A DNA stretch of 64,000 bases from Pseudomonas anguilliseptica. GTDB lineage: Bacteria > Pseudomonadota > Gammaproteobacteria > Pseudomonadales > Pseudomonadaceae. The notes beneath the pieces were generated by a model. It searched no databases and was not told the origin of the DNA. It saw only the letters and a program-made list of their open reading frames with translations. Below, one piece after another: positions 27,443 to 36,565 of the stretch. Position 1 is the first letter of the stretch. Each line of letters begins with the position of its first letter. Made by a program: the position numbers and the translations under genes. The stretch is taken from the NCBI RefSeq assembly GCF_900105355.1, contig NZ_FNSC01000001.1:4898001-4962000 (forward strand), read 5' to 3'.

Positions 27443-27974
27443 CAAAATCATCGACCTGAACCTGCGGCACCGCACGCAACTCGCGCTTCGGGGTACCGAG
27501 ATAGAGATAAGCAATAACCTGCTCATCTGCGCTCAGCCCCAGGCCGGCAGCAACCTGTGGGTTGTAAGCCATATCACCGGTGCGCCAGACCGCACCGATG
27601 CCTTGCGCATGGGCCGCCAGCAGAATGCCGTGGGCGGCGCAGCCAGCCGCCAGCACCTGCTCCTGCGCCGGTACTTTCGGACTGGCCTGCACACGAGCAA
27701 TAACCACCACCAGCAACGGCGCACGCAACGGCATGGCACGCGCTTTGGCCAAGGCTTCAGGGCTGGCATCGGCAGGTAATGCACTGGCAAACAGCTCGCC
27801 CAACTGCTTCAGCGCTTCACCTTCAACCGTAAGAAAACGCCAGGGCCGCAACTGGCCATGGTCAGGCGCACGCAGAGCGGCGCGAAACAATAGCTCACGC
27901 TGCGCAGCATCGGGGGCCGGCACAACCAGGCGCGGCGCGGAAACACGGTTTAGCAACGCATCAAGAGCGTCCAT
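27408..27974 (-). CDS. Nitroreductase family flavoprotein (YdjA-like)
   Basis: This 188-residue FMN-dependent nitroreductase-fold protein has RVSAPRLVVPAPD and the family stretch APDHGQLRPWRFLTVEG for FMN binding. The C-terminal AVWRTGDMAYNPQVAAGLGLSADEQVIAYLYLGTP is typical of YdjA/RutE-like enzymes. The natural substrate is unknown. It is convergent with cpxA and overlaps its last 35 bases. It has no evident operon partner. The gap to the YkgJ-like gene is short. Confidence 0.9.
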   Translation of the reverse strand: MDALDALLNRVSAPRLVVPAPDAAQRELLFRAALRAPDHGQLRPWRFLTVEGEALKQLGELFASALPADASPEALAKARAMPLRAPLLVVVIARVQASPKVPAQEQVLAAGCAAHGILLAAHAQGIGAVWRTGDMAYNPQVAAGLGLSADEQVIAYLYLGTPKRELRAVPQVQVDDFVRAWSAPDSAE

Positions 27975-28048
27975 CAGCCACCTCGGTAATTGAAACAGGT
28001 GGCCATTCTAGTGCCTGCGCGCAGCTGAGGGGCAATCCACACAGTTTC

Positions 28049-28419
28049 TCAGGCTACCCGCTCGGGAGAAACGCTCGGCAACACCGGCGGCATTAACGGC
28101 GGCAAGCCGTGTGCACTGCGGGCTGCATCGCAATGCGGATTGTGCTCGCCATTGACCCAGGAGGCCTCGAATTCGCGACAGGTGCTGGAGCGCTGTTCAT
28201 ACAACGTAGAGCGCCCCCCTGGCCAACTTCCCCCAAAAGGGCGTTACAACGCGTGGGTTTGCTTTCCGTGCCACGCATGGCAACACGATGCGGGGTAATC
28301 AGCACAACCTGATCGTCCGGCATCAAACCACCGGCCGATTGGCACTCACCCCAGAAGAAAGACACACGAAAATGCGCGCAGCAGGCGCCACAGCTCAGAC
28401 AAGGATTGCTATCGGACAT
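28049..28419 (-). pseudogene. YkgJ-family cysteine-cluster protein, frameshifted
   Basis: The reading frame starts MSDSNPCLSCGACCAHFRVSFFW, the YkgJ-type cysteine cluster thought to bind zinc or iron-sulfur, and continues to [13 protein letters not shown]. At a run of six G on the minus strand (28214-28219) the frame is lost, and the read continues as non-family sequence to 28093. One added G would restore a family-like end: [19 protein letters not shown], then [19 protein letters not shown], to a stop at 28049, total 123 residues. This is either a real one-base deletion, a phase-variable tract, or a sequencing error in a homopolymer. Confidence 0.8.
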
Positions 28420-28573
28420 GATGGAAGACTCAGAAACCGGCAAGGGCCGGCACCTGGCGGCTATTCTATGCAGCGCCAAGCGCTTGTAAAGCACGCAATG
28501 TGGCCGCTCTGTACAGCGGCTACAGCGCGCGTAGAATAACGCCCCTTTGCCCTACAGAGCCCGAGCCGACTCC

Positions 28574-30028
28574 ATGTCATTGCCGACACTGCGCATCATT
28601 GCTTTTATTCTCGGCATATTCCTGATCACTCTGGCCGTCAGCATGCTGATCCCCATGCTGACGCTGCTGCTGTATTCACGCACCGACGACCTCAACGCCT
28701 TTCTCTGGTCCAGCCTGGTGACCGCCGCTGCGGGCATCGCCATGGTCATCCCCGGGCGCCCCAAGGACGCGCAGCTGCGCCCGCGTGACATGTACCTGCT
28801 GACCACCGGTAGTTGGCTGGTGGTGTGCATCTTCGCCGCCCTGCCGATGGTGCTGATTCACCATATCAGCTACACCGATGCCTTTTTCGAGACCATGTCC
28901 GGCGTTACCACCACGGGCTCAACCGTGCTGGCCGGTCTGGATCACGCCTCACCCGGCCTGCTGATCTGGCGTTCGATGCTGCAGTGGCTGGGCGGTATCG
29001 GCTTTATCGGCATGGCGGTGGCGATTCTGCCGCTGCTGCGGGTCGGTGGCATGCGCCTTTTTCAGACCGAATCCTCCGACTGGGGCGAGAAGGTCATGCC
29101 GCGCTCGCACATGGCGGCCAAATACATCCTGTTTATTTACCTGAGCCTGACCCTGAGCGGCTTTCTCGGCTTCTGGCTGGCCGGCATGACGCCCTTCGAT
29201 GCCATCAATCATGCAATGACTTCGATCTCCACTGGCGGCTACTCGACCTCGGATTCATCGCTGGCCAACTGGAACCAACCGGCCGTGCACTGGGTGGCAG
29301 TGGTGCTGATGATTTTCGGCGGCCTGCCCTTCACCCTGTATGTCGCGACCCTGCGCGGTAACCGCAAAGCGCTGTTCAAGGATCATCAGGTACGCGGCTT
29401 TCTCGGCTTTCTGCTGGCCACCTGGCTGGTGTTTGGAACCTGGCTGTGGCTGCACTCGGATAACAGCTGGCTGGATGCGTTTCGCATTGTCGCGGTGAAT
29501 GTCACCTCGGTGGTCACCACCACCGGCTATGCCTTGGGCGATTACAGCACCTGGGGCAGTTTTGCCGTACTGCTGTTCTTCTACCTGACCTTTGTCGGCG
29601 GCTGTTCGGGCTCCACCTCCGGCGGCTTGAAAATTTTCCGCTTTCAGGTGGCCTATGTACTGTTGCGGGCCAACCTGCAGCAACTGGTGCACCCGCGTGC
29701 AGTGATCAAGCAGCAGTACAACAATCACAACCTCGATGAAGAGATTGTCCGCTCGCTGATCACCTTTTCGTTTTTCTTCACCATCACCATCGGCGTGATC
29801 GCTCTCGGTTTGACCCTGCTTGGGCTGGACTGGATAACCGCGCTGACCGGCGCAGCGACAGCGGTGTGTAACGTCGGTCCCGGTTTGGGCCCGATCATCG
29901 GCCCGGCGGGCAACTTCTCCAGCCTGCCGGATGCGGCCAAATGGCTGCTGACCATCGGCATGCTGCTTGGTCGCCTGGAAATTCTCACCGTACTGGTGTT
30001 GGTAACTCGGGCATTCTGGCGACATTAA
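28574..30028 (+). CDS. trkH: Trk potassium uptake protein TrkH, copy 1
   Basis: TrkH is the membrane pore subunit that moves K+ with the cytosolic regulator TrkA. The 484-residue protein is mostly transmembrane, with four pore loops: SGVTTTGS, ISTGGYST, VTTTGYAL and CNVGPG. The start MSLPTLRIIAFILG is chosen because it matches the tandem copy. An ATG nine codons upstream is not supported. It is followed by a GC hairpin and a second trkH. No trkA lies in the window. Confidence 0.94.
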   Translation: MSLPTLRIIAFILGIFLITLAVSMLIPMLTLLLYSRTDDLNAFLWSSLVTAAAGIAMVIPGRPKDAQLRPRDMYLLTTGSWLVVCIFAALPMVLIHHISYTDAFFETMSGVTTTGSTVLAGLDHASPGLLIWRSMLQWLGGIGFIGMAVAILPLLRVGGMRLFQTESSDWGEKVMPRSHMAAKYILFIYLSLTLSGFLGFWLAGMTPFDAINHAMTSISTGGYSTSDSSLANWNQPAVHWVAVVLMIFGGLPFTLYVATLRGNRKALFKDHQVRGFLGFLLATWLVFGTWLWLHSDNSWLDAFRIVAVNVTSVVTTTGYALGDYSTWGSFAVLLFFYLTFVGGCSGSTSGGLKIFRFQVAYVLLRANLQQLVHPRAVIKQQYNNHNLDEEIVRSLITFSFFFTITIGVIALGLTLLGLDWITALTGAATAVCNVGPGLGPIIGPAGNFSSLPDAAKWLLTIGMLLGRLEILTVLVLVTRAFWRH

Positions 30029-30037
30029 GAACCTATT

Positions 30038-30066
30038 GGCCGGGCGATTAGCACGCAAGCCCGGCC
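30038..30066 (+). terminator. Hairpin between the two trkH genes
   Basis: GGCCGGGC and GCCCGGCC pair around 13 bases, 10 bases past the first trkH. No T run follows. A CTAGACT element at 30074-30080 follows, so the second gene may have its own promoter. Confidence 0.45.
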
Positions 30067-30110
30067 CGACACCCTAGACTCTTGCTATTACTGGAACGGA
30101 ACCCGCTTAG

Positions 30111-31574
30111 ATGGCTTGGCCGACCTTACGGATCATCGCGTTTATCAATGGCATCTTTCTTCTGACCCTGGCGATCAGCATGGCCGTTCCCATGCTGACC
30201 CTGATGCTGTTTTCGCGACCTGACGAACTCAACGCCTTCCTCTGGTCCAGCCTGATCACCTTTATCGCGGGCATCGCGGGCATCGCGATGATTGCCCAGG
30301 GCCGCCCCAAGGATGTGCAGCTGCGTCCACGCGACATGTATTTGCTGACAGTGTCCAGCTGGATACTGGTGGGGCTGTTCGCCGCCCTGCCCTTTATGTT
30401 TTCCCAGCACCTGGGCGTGACCGATGCGGTGTTTGAAAGCATGTCAGGCATCACCGCCACCGGCGCCACGGTACTGACCGGGCTGGACAGCATGTCGCCG
30501 GGCATTCTGATCTGGCGTTCGCTGCTGCACTGGCTCGGCGGGATCGGTTTTATCGCCATGGCCGTGGCGATTCTGCCGATGCTGCGAATCGGTGGTATGC
30601 GCCTGTTCCAGACCGAATCCTCGGACCGCTCCGAAAAGATCATGCCGCGCTCGCACATGGTCGCCAAGTACATGATCGCGGCCTACTTGGGGATCAGCCT
30701 GCTCGGCTGCCTGGCCCTGTGGACGGCGGGCATGGGGGTATTCGACGCGATCAACCACACCATGTCGGCCATCGCCACTGGCGGGTTTTCCACCTCGGAC
30801 CAATCGGTGGGCAAATGGACCGAGCCGGCGGTGCACTGGGTCACCATCGTGCTGATGATTCTCGGCAGCGTACCGTTCGTGCTGTATGCCTCAATGCTGC
30901 GTGGCAACTACAAGGCATTGATCAGAGACCAGCAGGTACGTGGCTTTCTCGGCATTTTGTTGAGCACCTGGCTGCTGCTCGGCACCTGGTATTACCTGAG
31001 TACCGAGCTGCATTGGCTCGAAGCTATTCGCCACGTGGCGTTCAACACCACCTCGATCATGACCACCACCGGCTTTGCCCTTGGTGATTACACGCTGTGG
31101 GGCGGCTTTGCCGGCATGCTGTTCTTCTACCTGGGGTTTATCGGCGGTTGCTCGGGCTCAACCGCAGGGGGGCTGAAGATTTTCCGTTTCCAGGTCGCCT
31201 ACGTGCTGCTCAGGGCCAACCTGATGCAACTGATCCACCCGCGCGCGGTGATCAAGCAGCAGTACAACCGCCATCACCTGGATGAAGACATCGTCCGCTC
31301 GATCCTGACCTTCTCGTTCTTCTTCACCATCACCATCGCTGTGCTGGCCCTGGGTCTGACCCTATGCGGCCTGGACTGGATCACCGCACTCAGCGGCGCG
31401 GCCAGCACCGTTTCCGGCGTAGGCCCCGGCATGGGCCCGATCATCGGGCCGGCGGGCAACTTTTCCAGCCTGCCGGACACCGCCAAATGGCTGCTGACCT
31501 TCGGCATGCTGCTCGGCCGCCTGGAAATCCTCACCGTGCTGGTGCTGATGTTGCCGGCCTTCTGGCGACATTAA
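30111..31574 (+). CDS. trkH: Trk potassium uptake protein TrkH, copy 2
   Basis: This 487-residue close paralogue of the upstream gene shares long identical blocks (for example ILIWRSLLHWLGGIGFIAMA against LLIWRSMLQWLGGIGFIGMA) and the same ends. Pore loops read SGITATGA, ATGGFST, MTTTGFAL and VSGVGPG. The fourth loop differs from copy 1 (CN replaced by SG just before VGPG), and the first has TAT instead of TTT, so kinetics or selectivity may differ. It is convergent with an AraC-type regulator, ending 8 bases from it. Confidence 0.93.
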   Translation: MAWPTLRIIAFINGIFLLTLAISMAVPMLTLMLFSRPDELNAFLWSSLITFIAGIAGIAMIAQGRPKDVQLRPRDMYLLTVSSWILVGLFAALPFMFSQHLGVTDAVFESMSGITATGATVLTGLDSMSPGILIWRSLLHWLGGIGFIAMAVAILPMLRIGGMRLFQTESSDRSEKIMPRSHMVAKYMIAAYLGISLLGCLALWTAGMGVFDAINHTMSAIATGGFSTSDQSVGKWTEPAVHWVTIVLMILGSVPFVLYASMLRGNYKALIRDQQVRGFLGILLSTWLLLGTWYYLSTELHWLEAIRHVAFNTTSIMTTTGFALGDYTLWGGFAGMLFFYLGFIGGCSGSTAGGLKIFRFQVAYVLLRANLMQLIHPRAVIKQQYNRHHLDEDIVRSILTFSFFFTITIAVLALGLTLCGLDWITALSGAASTVSGVGPGMGPIIGPAGNFSSLPDTAKWLLTFGMLLGRLEILTVLVLMLPAFWRH

Positions 31575-31582
31575 GTACGTTT

Positions 31583-32584
31583 TTACATCCGCGCCCGGTA
31601 CTCGCCCGGCGTGGTGTCAAACCAGCGACGAAAGGCGCGAAAGAAGTTGCTCGGGTCGGAAAACCCCAGCAGATAGGAAATTTCCAGCAAAGTCAGATTG
31701 GCCTGCCCCAGATATTGGCCAGCCAGCTCACGGCGCGTGTCATCCAGCAGGTGCTGGTAGCTGGTGCCTTCATCCTGCAAACGCCGTTGCAAAGTACGCT
31801 CGGACAGCAGCAGTGCCTGCGCCACGGTTTCACGCTTGGGCTCGCCCTGGGGCAGCAACCGGCACAACACCTGGCGCACCTGATGAGTCACCCGCGTACC
31901 GGAAAAGCGGGCCAGGTAATCGCCGGCAAAACGGTCATGCAGCTGCGCCAATGCCTCATTGGCCGACGGTAATGGCGCATCCAGATCAGCCCGCTCGAAC
32001 AGCAAGGCATAGTGCTCGGCGTTGAATTTCAGCGGGCACTGGAATACTTCGTCATAAGGCGCAAGGTCCTCCGGAGCCGGTCCCATCAGACTGACCAGCC
32101 GCGGGCGCAGCGGTTTGCCGGTCAGCCAGCGGCAGAAGGCCAGGGAGTGCGCCAGCGAGGCCTCGGCGCTTTGCCGCGCCGAGGGCAGCCGATCACCGTG
32201 GATCGCCAGAAGCATTTCATAGCCTTCCGGGGTGGGGTGAAAACTGAGATCGGCACCCTCGCCGATGATCCGCTGATAACGCACCAGCCGGGCAAAGCCT
32301 TCCTGCAGGTTACGACTGCTCATCACCGCATAGCCCACCACGTTGAACGATGATGGCCGCAGGATCTTCGCCATGTTCAGGCCAATGGCCGGATTGCCCG
32401 AGGCCTCCACGGCCAGATGCCAGAGCCGGGTCATGGCGTCCTGAGCAAAGCGCGCATCAGAGTCGTTCAAGGCGGCATAGTCGAGCCCCAGCTGGGCAAA
32501 CAGGCTGCGGCAATCAACACCGCCCAGTTCCAGGGCCGCGACAATGCCCGAGGCCCAACTGGATGAAGTGGTACGTTCGCTCAT
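31583..32584 (-). CDS. AraC-family regulator with arabinose-binding-like N-terminal domain
   Basis: The 333-residue transcription factor has an N-terminal PF12625-type effector domain (residues ~20-210, with MAKILRPSSFNVVGYAVMSSRNL) and a C-terminal double helix-turn-helix (LLSERTLQRRLQDEGTSYQHLLDDTR and ISYLLGFSDPSNFFRAFRRWFDTTPGEYR). This layout occurs in ArgR/OruR-type regulators of amino acid or lipid catabolism. The effector is unknown. It is divergent from the DUF962 gene, which is its most likely target besides itself. Confidence 0.9.
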   Translation of the reverse strand: MSERTTSSSWASGIVAALELGGVDCRSLFAQLGLDYAALNDSDARFAQDAMTRLWHLAVEASGNPAIGLNMAKILRPSSFNVVGYAVMSSRNLQEGFARLVRYQRIIGEGADLSFHPTPEGYEMLLAIHGDRLPSARQSAEASLAHSLAFCRWLTGKPLRPRLVSLMGPAPEDLAPYDEVFQCPLKFNAEHYALLFERADLDAPLPSANEALAQLHDRFAGDYLARFSGTRVTHQVRQVLCRLLPQGEPKRETVAQALLLSERTLQRRLQDEGTSYQHLLDDTRRELAGQYLGQANLTLLEISYLLGFSDPSNFFRAFRRWFDTTPGEYRARM

Positions 32585-32741
32585 GACGTGTTCTGTTCTT
32601 ATTAGGGAGTCTGAAGGGCGACAGAAGGATACTAAACTGGCACCTAATGTCAGTGGCCCAGCGCGTCACTCGACCTAGACTGCAAGTAAGCCGCCATAGC
32701 CGCAAGTCTGGTGGTGGTCAAAAGAATAAGAGGAGGCCCCG

Positions 32742-33059
32742 ATGAGCACTGAAACCCGCGAACGCTACAGCAGCTTCGCCGAGTTCTACCCCTATTACCT
32801 GCAGGAGCACAGCAACGCCACCTGCCGCCGCCTGCATTATGTCGGCAGTTTGCTGGTGCTTTGTGTACTGGGCTATGTCCTGGCCACTCAGCAGTGGCTG
32901 TGGCTGCTGGCGATACCGCTGATTGGTTATGGCTTTGCCTGGGTCGGCCACTTTGTTTTCGAGAAAAACCGTCCCGCCACCTTTGACTACCCGCTTTATT
33001 CGCTAATGGGCGACTGGGTGATGCTCAAGGATGCCTTTACCGGACGCATCAAGTTTTAA
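32742..33059 (+). CDS. Mpo1-like DUF962 membrane protein
   Basis: The 105-residue protein matches DUF962. It has the His-containing HSNATCRRLHYVGSLL stretch, two transmembrane segments (about 34-47 and 50-70), and GHFVFEKNRPATFDYPLYS, which are the family's signature histidines. Yeast Mpo1 is an iron-dependent 2-hydroxy fatty acid dioxygenase. The bacterial function is unproven. AAGAGGAGG ahead of the ATG is strong. It is divergent from an AraC-type regulator. A CTAGACT element lies 60 bases upstream. Confidence 0.88.
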   Translation: MSTETRERYSSFAEFYPYYLQEHSNATCRRLHYVGSLLVLCVLGYVLATQQWLWLLAIPLIGYGFAWVGHFVFEKNRPATFDYPLYSLMGDWVMLKDAFTGRIKF

Positions 33060-33113
33060 AGCCCTCCTCGAGCGACCGCTGGCTCAGGTGGCGCTGCCGT
33101 TCGGCTGCCGCGC

Positions 33114-33142
33114 TTGGCGGTTGTGGTGGGCTTGGTTATGAT
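33114..33142 (+). promoter_or_regulatory. Candidate sigma70 promoter of cyaB
   Basis: TTGGCG and TATGAT are separated by 17 bases. The predicted start site near 33149 leaves a leader of about 80 bases before the cyaB ATG. Confidence 0.5.
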
Positions 33143-33228
33143 CCCTCGCTTATTTTGCGCAGCCAGTACGGTGCGCTCCCAGGCGCCCAGCAGAGGTGCC
33201 AGACGAGCAGCAGGGATAGTCCCATCGG

Positions 33229-34617
33229 ATGAATGTCAAAAGCGCCCCCCGAATTCCCGCACTGCCGGCACCGCCGCTGCGTGAGTACTACTCCCGCGTC
33301 CTGGCCTATATCGCTATCGCTGCCAGTATTGCCGCCGGTACTTACACCCAGCATTTCGGTTACGACATTCTCTGGATGGTGCCCTACGCACTGCTCTACC
33401 CGCACCTGGCACACCATCTGAGCCTGCGTTTCAAACGCGAGCATCCGCAACGCACCACCCTCAGCCTGCTGTTTATTGACGCTCTGCATGCCGGGGGAGC
33501 ACTGGCCCTGCTTGGTTTCTCGGTGGTTCCCAGCCTGATGTCATTGCTGATTCTGCTGTTCAGCTCCTTGGTCATCGGTGGCCTACGTCACCTCGCCCTT
33601 GCATCGTTGATTGCGCTGAGTGGCACGGTATTCTGTGCAGCGCTGCTCCAGGTCAAGCTGAACATCAACACCCCACCATTGGTGGCATTGGTCAGCATCT
33701 TTTTTACCACCCTGTACATCTGTATCACCGCTTACTTTGTGCACCAGCAGGGCCTGCGCCTGAGTCAGGTACGCAACGAGATCACCCGCGAGCAGGAAAA
33801 AGCCGCACGTCTGGCGCGCAATCTGGCCAAGTACCTGTCACCACAGGTGTGGGAATCGATCTTCACCGGCAAGAAAAGCGTGCGCCTGGAAACCCAGCGC
33901 AAGAAGCTCACGGTGTTTTTCTCAGACATCAAGGGCTTTACCGAGCTGGCCGAAGAACTAGAAGCCGAAGCCCTGACCGACCTGCTCAACACCTACCTCA
34001 ATGAAATGTCGAAGATCTGCCTGAAATACGGCGGCACCATCGACAAATTTGTCGGTGACTGCGTGATGGTGTTCTTCGGCGACCCCAGCAGCAAGGGCGC
34101 CAAGAAGGATGCGGTCAATGCAGTGTCCATGGCCATCGCCATGCGCAAGCATATGAAGGTACTGCGCCAGCAATGGCGTGCCCAGGGCATCACCAAGCCG
34201 CTGGAAATCCGCATGGGGCTGAACACCGGTTATTGCACCGTGGGCAACTTCGGCGCCGATACGCGCATGGACTACACCATCATCGGCCGCGACGTGAACC
34301 TCGCCAGCCGCCTGGAAAGCGCTGCTGAATCCGGTGAGATCCTGATCTCTCACGAGACCTATTCGCTGATCAAGGACGTGATCATGTGCCGCGACAAGGG
34401 TCAGATCAACGTCAAGGGCTTTACCCGCCCCGTGCAGATCTACCAGGTGGTGGACTTCCGCCGCGATCTGGGCGCCACATCCAGTTACGTCGAACACGAA
34501 CTACCCGGCTTCTCCATGTACCTGGACACCAACGGTATCCAGAACTTCGACAAGGAAAAGGTTATTCAGGCCCTCAGTCAGGCAGCCGATAAGCTGCGTG
34601 ACAAGGTGATCATGTAA
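33229..34617 (+). CDS. cyaB: Class III adenylate cyclase CyaB
   Basis: CyaB makes cAMP, which in Pseudomonas activates Vfr and virulence or surface genes. The 462-residue protein has an N-terminal MASE2 membrane domain (about residues 15-175, six hydrophobic helices) and a C-terminal class III catalytic domain. The metal-binding aspartates are D233 in VFFSDIKGFT and D277 in DKFVGDCVMVFF. The NTGYCTVGNFG and MDYTIIGRDVNLASRLE motifs are present. It matches PAO1 CyaB (PA3217) in architecture and length. The 3' end overlaps the convergent glycosyltransferase by 8 bases. Confidence 0.96.
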   Translation: MNVKSAPRIPALPAPPLREYYSRVLAYIAIAASIAAGTYTQHFGYDILWMVPYALLYPHLAHHLSLRFKREHPQRTTLSLLFIDALHAGGALALLGFSVVPSLMSLLILLFSSLVIGGLRHLALASLIALSGTVFCAALLQVKLNINTPPLVALVSIFFTTLYICITAYFVHQQGLRLSQVRNEITREQEKAARLARNLAKYLSPQVWESIFTGKKSVRLETQRKKLTVFFSDIKGFTELAEELEAEALTDLLNTYLNEMSKICLKYGGTIDKFVGDCVMVFFGDPSSKGAKKDAVNAVSMAIAMRKHMKVLRQQWRAQGITKPLEIRMGLNTGYCTVGNFGADTRMDYTIIGRDVNLASRLESAAESGEILISHETYSLIKDVIMCRDKGQINVKGFTRPVQIYQVVDFRRDLGATSSYVEHELPGFSMYLDTNGIQNFDKEKVIQALSQAADKLRDKVIM

Positions 34618-35668
34618 GCGCTTGATCACGCCCTACTGCGCGTAAGTCCGGCACAACCGGCATGCACAACTCACCATCGAGCAACGGCTGCTGCGCCAGA
34701 AATTCCAGCGCCGACGCTCGCCAGGATTGCCGCGCGGCCAACTCGGCGCAACGCCCGCGATCCAGGCTCAAGGCCGCCACACAGGCCGCACGCAAGTCCT
34801 CATGCATGACCCCGCTGATACCCCCCTGCAACACATCTAGCGGCCCGGCCACTGGAAATGCCGCCACTGGCGTACCGCAAGCCAGGGCCTCGAGCATCAC
34901 CAAACCATAGGTATCGGTGCGCGAGGGGAAGACCAGCACACTGGCGTTCTGAAACGCCTTGGCCAGCGCCTGACCATGCTGATAGCCAAGAAAACCCACC
35001 TGCGGATAAGCCGCCTGCAGTACCTCGCGCTGCGGGCCATCGCCGACCACCAGTTTCTGCCCCGGCAAATCGAGGGCAAGAAACGCCTCGATATTCTTCT
35101 CCGGCGCAATCCGCCCGACATACAGAAACACCGGCTCAGCCAGGTTTGTCGGCGCCAGCGGCGGACAGAACAGCCGCGTATCGACCCCCTTACGCCACAG
35201 CACCAGGCGCTTGAAGTCCCAGCCGGCAAACTCCTCACGCATGCGCTCGGTGGTCACCAGCACCGCCTGGCTCGGTCGGTGAAATGCGCGCAGAAAGGCA
35301 TAGCCCCAACGCAGTGGAATCCAGGGCCAGCGGGTGTACACATATTCGGGGAAACGCGTATGGATCGCGCTGGAAAACGCCAGGCCGCGCTTGCTCAGCC
35401 AGCGCCGTGCTGCCCAGCCCAATGGCCCTTCAGTAGCCAGGTGCACGCAATCCGGCTGAAATGCACGGATCGCCGGACCAACCCGCCAGAGGTTCCATAC
35501 CAGGGGAATTTCCGGATAACTGGGGCATGGCCGCGCGCGAAAGTCCGCCGGCGACAACAACTTGACCTGATGGCCGAGGCCGCGCAGTTCGCTGATCAGC
35601 GCCTGGAGGCTGGTGACCACACCATTGACCTGCGGCGACCAGGCGTCGGAGACGATCAGAATCCTCAC
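34610..35668 (-). CDS. agt: Agt-type GT4 glycosyltransferase for phosphate-stress glycolipids
   Basis: This 352-residue GT-B glycosyltransferase has the N-terminal acceptor-side VNGVVTSLQALISELRGLGH, the second-domain start FLYVGRIAPEKNIEAF, and the donor-site FPSRTDTYGLVMLEALACGTPVAAFPVAGPLD, with the ExxxxxxxE pattern of GT4. Its four-base overlap with a PlcP-like phosphatase and its place beside cyaB match PAO1 PA3218, which I recall as the glycosyltransferase that adds sugars to diacylglycerol under phosphate starvation. The PHO box at 36537 fits this. Sugar specificity cannot be read from the sequence. Confidence 0.82.
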   Translation of the reverse strand: MRILIVSDAWSPQVNGVVTSLQALISELRGLGHQVKLLSPADFRARPCPSYPEIPLVWNLWRVGPAIRAFQPDCVHLATEGPLGWAARRWLSKRGLAFSSAIHTRFPEYVYTRWPWIPLRWGYAFLRAFHRPSQAVLVTTERMREEFAGWDFKRLVLWRKGVDTRLFCPPLAPTNLAEPVFLYVGRIAPEKNIEAFLALDLPGQKLVVGDGPQREVLQAAYPQVGFLGYQHGQALAKAFQNASVLVFPSRTDTYGLVMLEALACGTPVAAFPVAGPLDVLQGGISGVMHEDLRAACVAALSLDRGRCAELAARQSWRASALEFLAQQPLLDGELCMPVVPDLRAVGRDQALT

Positions 35669-36483
35669 AGGGCCGGCTCGGCAGCCACAACGGGAGCTGC
35701 TTGCAGCTGGCGCGCCTGATCATCAGCCAGGCGATACAGTTCGATACTGCCATCCAGATGTTCGATCAAGGCGGTGCAAGACTCAACCCAGTCGCCGCAG
35801 TTCATGTACTCGACATCCCCCATCGGGCGAATCTCGGCGTGATGGATATGCCCGCAGACCACGCCGTTGAAGCCGCGCTTGGCACACTCGTGGACGATGG
35901 CTTCTTCAAAGTCGCTGATAAAGTTCACCGCCGTCTTGACCTTGTGCTTGAGGTACGCCGACAGCGACCAATAGCCATAGCCATAGCGGCTACGCCAGTA
36001 ATTCAGCCAGCGATTGAGGGTCAGGGTGAACTCGTAGGCCGAATCGCCGAGAAAGGCCAGCCAGCGGTGATAGCGGGTAATCACGTCGAACTGGTCACCG
36101 TGAATTACCAGCAGCCGGCGACCATCGGCAGTGAAGTGCTCGGCCTCGTCGACCAACTGGATATTGCCGAGCATCAGACTGGAGTAGCGGCGCAGAAATT
36201 CATCATGGTTGCCGGTGACATAGATCACCTCGGTGCCGCGCTTGCTCATGGTCAGCAGGCGGCGGATCACGTTGCTGTGCGACTGCGGCCAGTACACCCC
36301 GCTGCGCAGCTTCCAGCCATCGATGATGTCACCGACCAGGTAAATCTTGTCGGTCTGGTAGCGCTTGAGAAACGCTGCCAGGTGTTCGGCCTGACAATCC
36401 CGGGTGCCCAGGTGCACATCGGAAATCCACAGGGTACGGACACGTTGCTTGCGGCTGGGCTTGGCGAGCTGAGCGCTGGTCAT
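35665..36483 (-). CDS. plcP: PlcP-type metallophosphoesterase (phospholipase C-like)
   Basis: This 272-residue calcineurin-like metallophosphoesterase is close to LpxH-type enzymes. It has DVHLG with D22 and H24, GDIIDGW, GNHDEFLRR, VIHGDQFD, and GHIHHAEI, giving the full two-metal site. Together with the overlapping Agt gene it fits PlcP, which removes phospholipid head groups to yield diacylglycerol for glycolipid synthesis when phosphate is short. GGAGG precedes the ATG (MTSAQLAKP). An in-frame extension upstream runs through the PHO box and is rejected. An LpxH-like role in lipid A is the alternative, less likely in this context. Confidence 0.84.
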   Translation of the reverse strand: MTSAQLAKPSRKQRVRTLWISDVHLGTRDCQAEHLAAFLKRYQTDKIYLVGDIIDGWKLRSGVYWPQSHSNVIRRLLTMSKRGTEVIYVTGNHDEFLRRYSSLMLGNIQLVDEAEHFTADGRRLLVIHGDQFDVITRYHRWLAFLGDSAYEFTLTLNRWLNYWRSRYGYGYWSLSAYLKHKVKTAVNFISDFEEAIVHECAKRGFNGVVCGHIHHAEIRPMGDVEYMNCGDWVESCTALIEHLDGSIELYRLADDQARQLQAAPVVAAEPAL

Positions 36484-36536
36484 GGACGACCTCCGGCGGG
36501 GTTTGCTCGAGTCTGCGCAGACGGGATGAAAGGTGC

Positions 36537-36565
36537 ATGACAGCGCCATGGCAATTCGGTGACAG
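36537..36565 (-). promoter_or_regulatory. PHO box upstream of plcP-agt
   Basis: The minus strand reads CTGTCAC-CGAA-TTGCCAT-GGCG-CTGTCAT, three 7-base PhoB half-sites spaced exactly 11 bases apart. The proximal repeat ends 53 bases before the plcP ATG. This supports PhoB control of plcP-agt. Confidence 0.8.

Noticed and set aside
36484..36549. Longer N terminus for the PlcP-like protein
   Set aside because: The extension would run through the PHO box region and has no family match. GGAGG supports the ATG at 36483.
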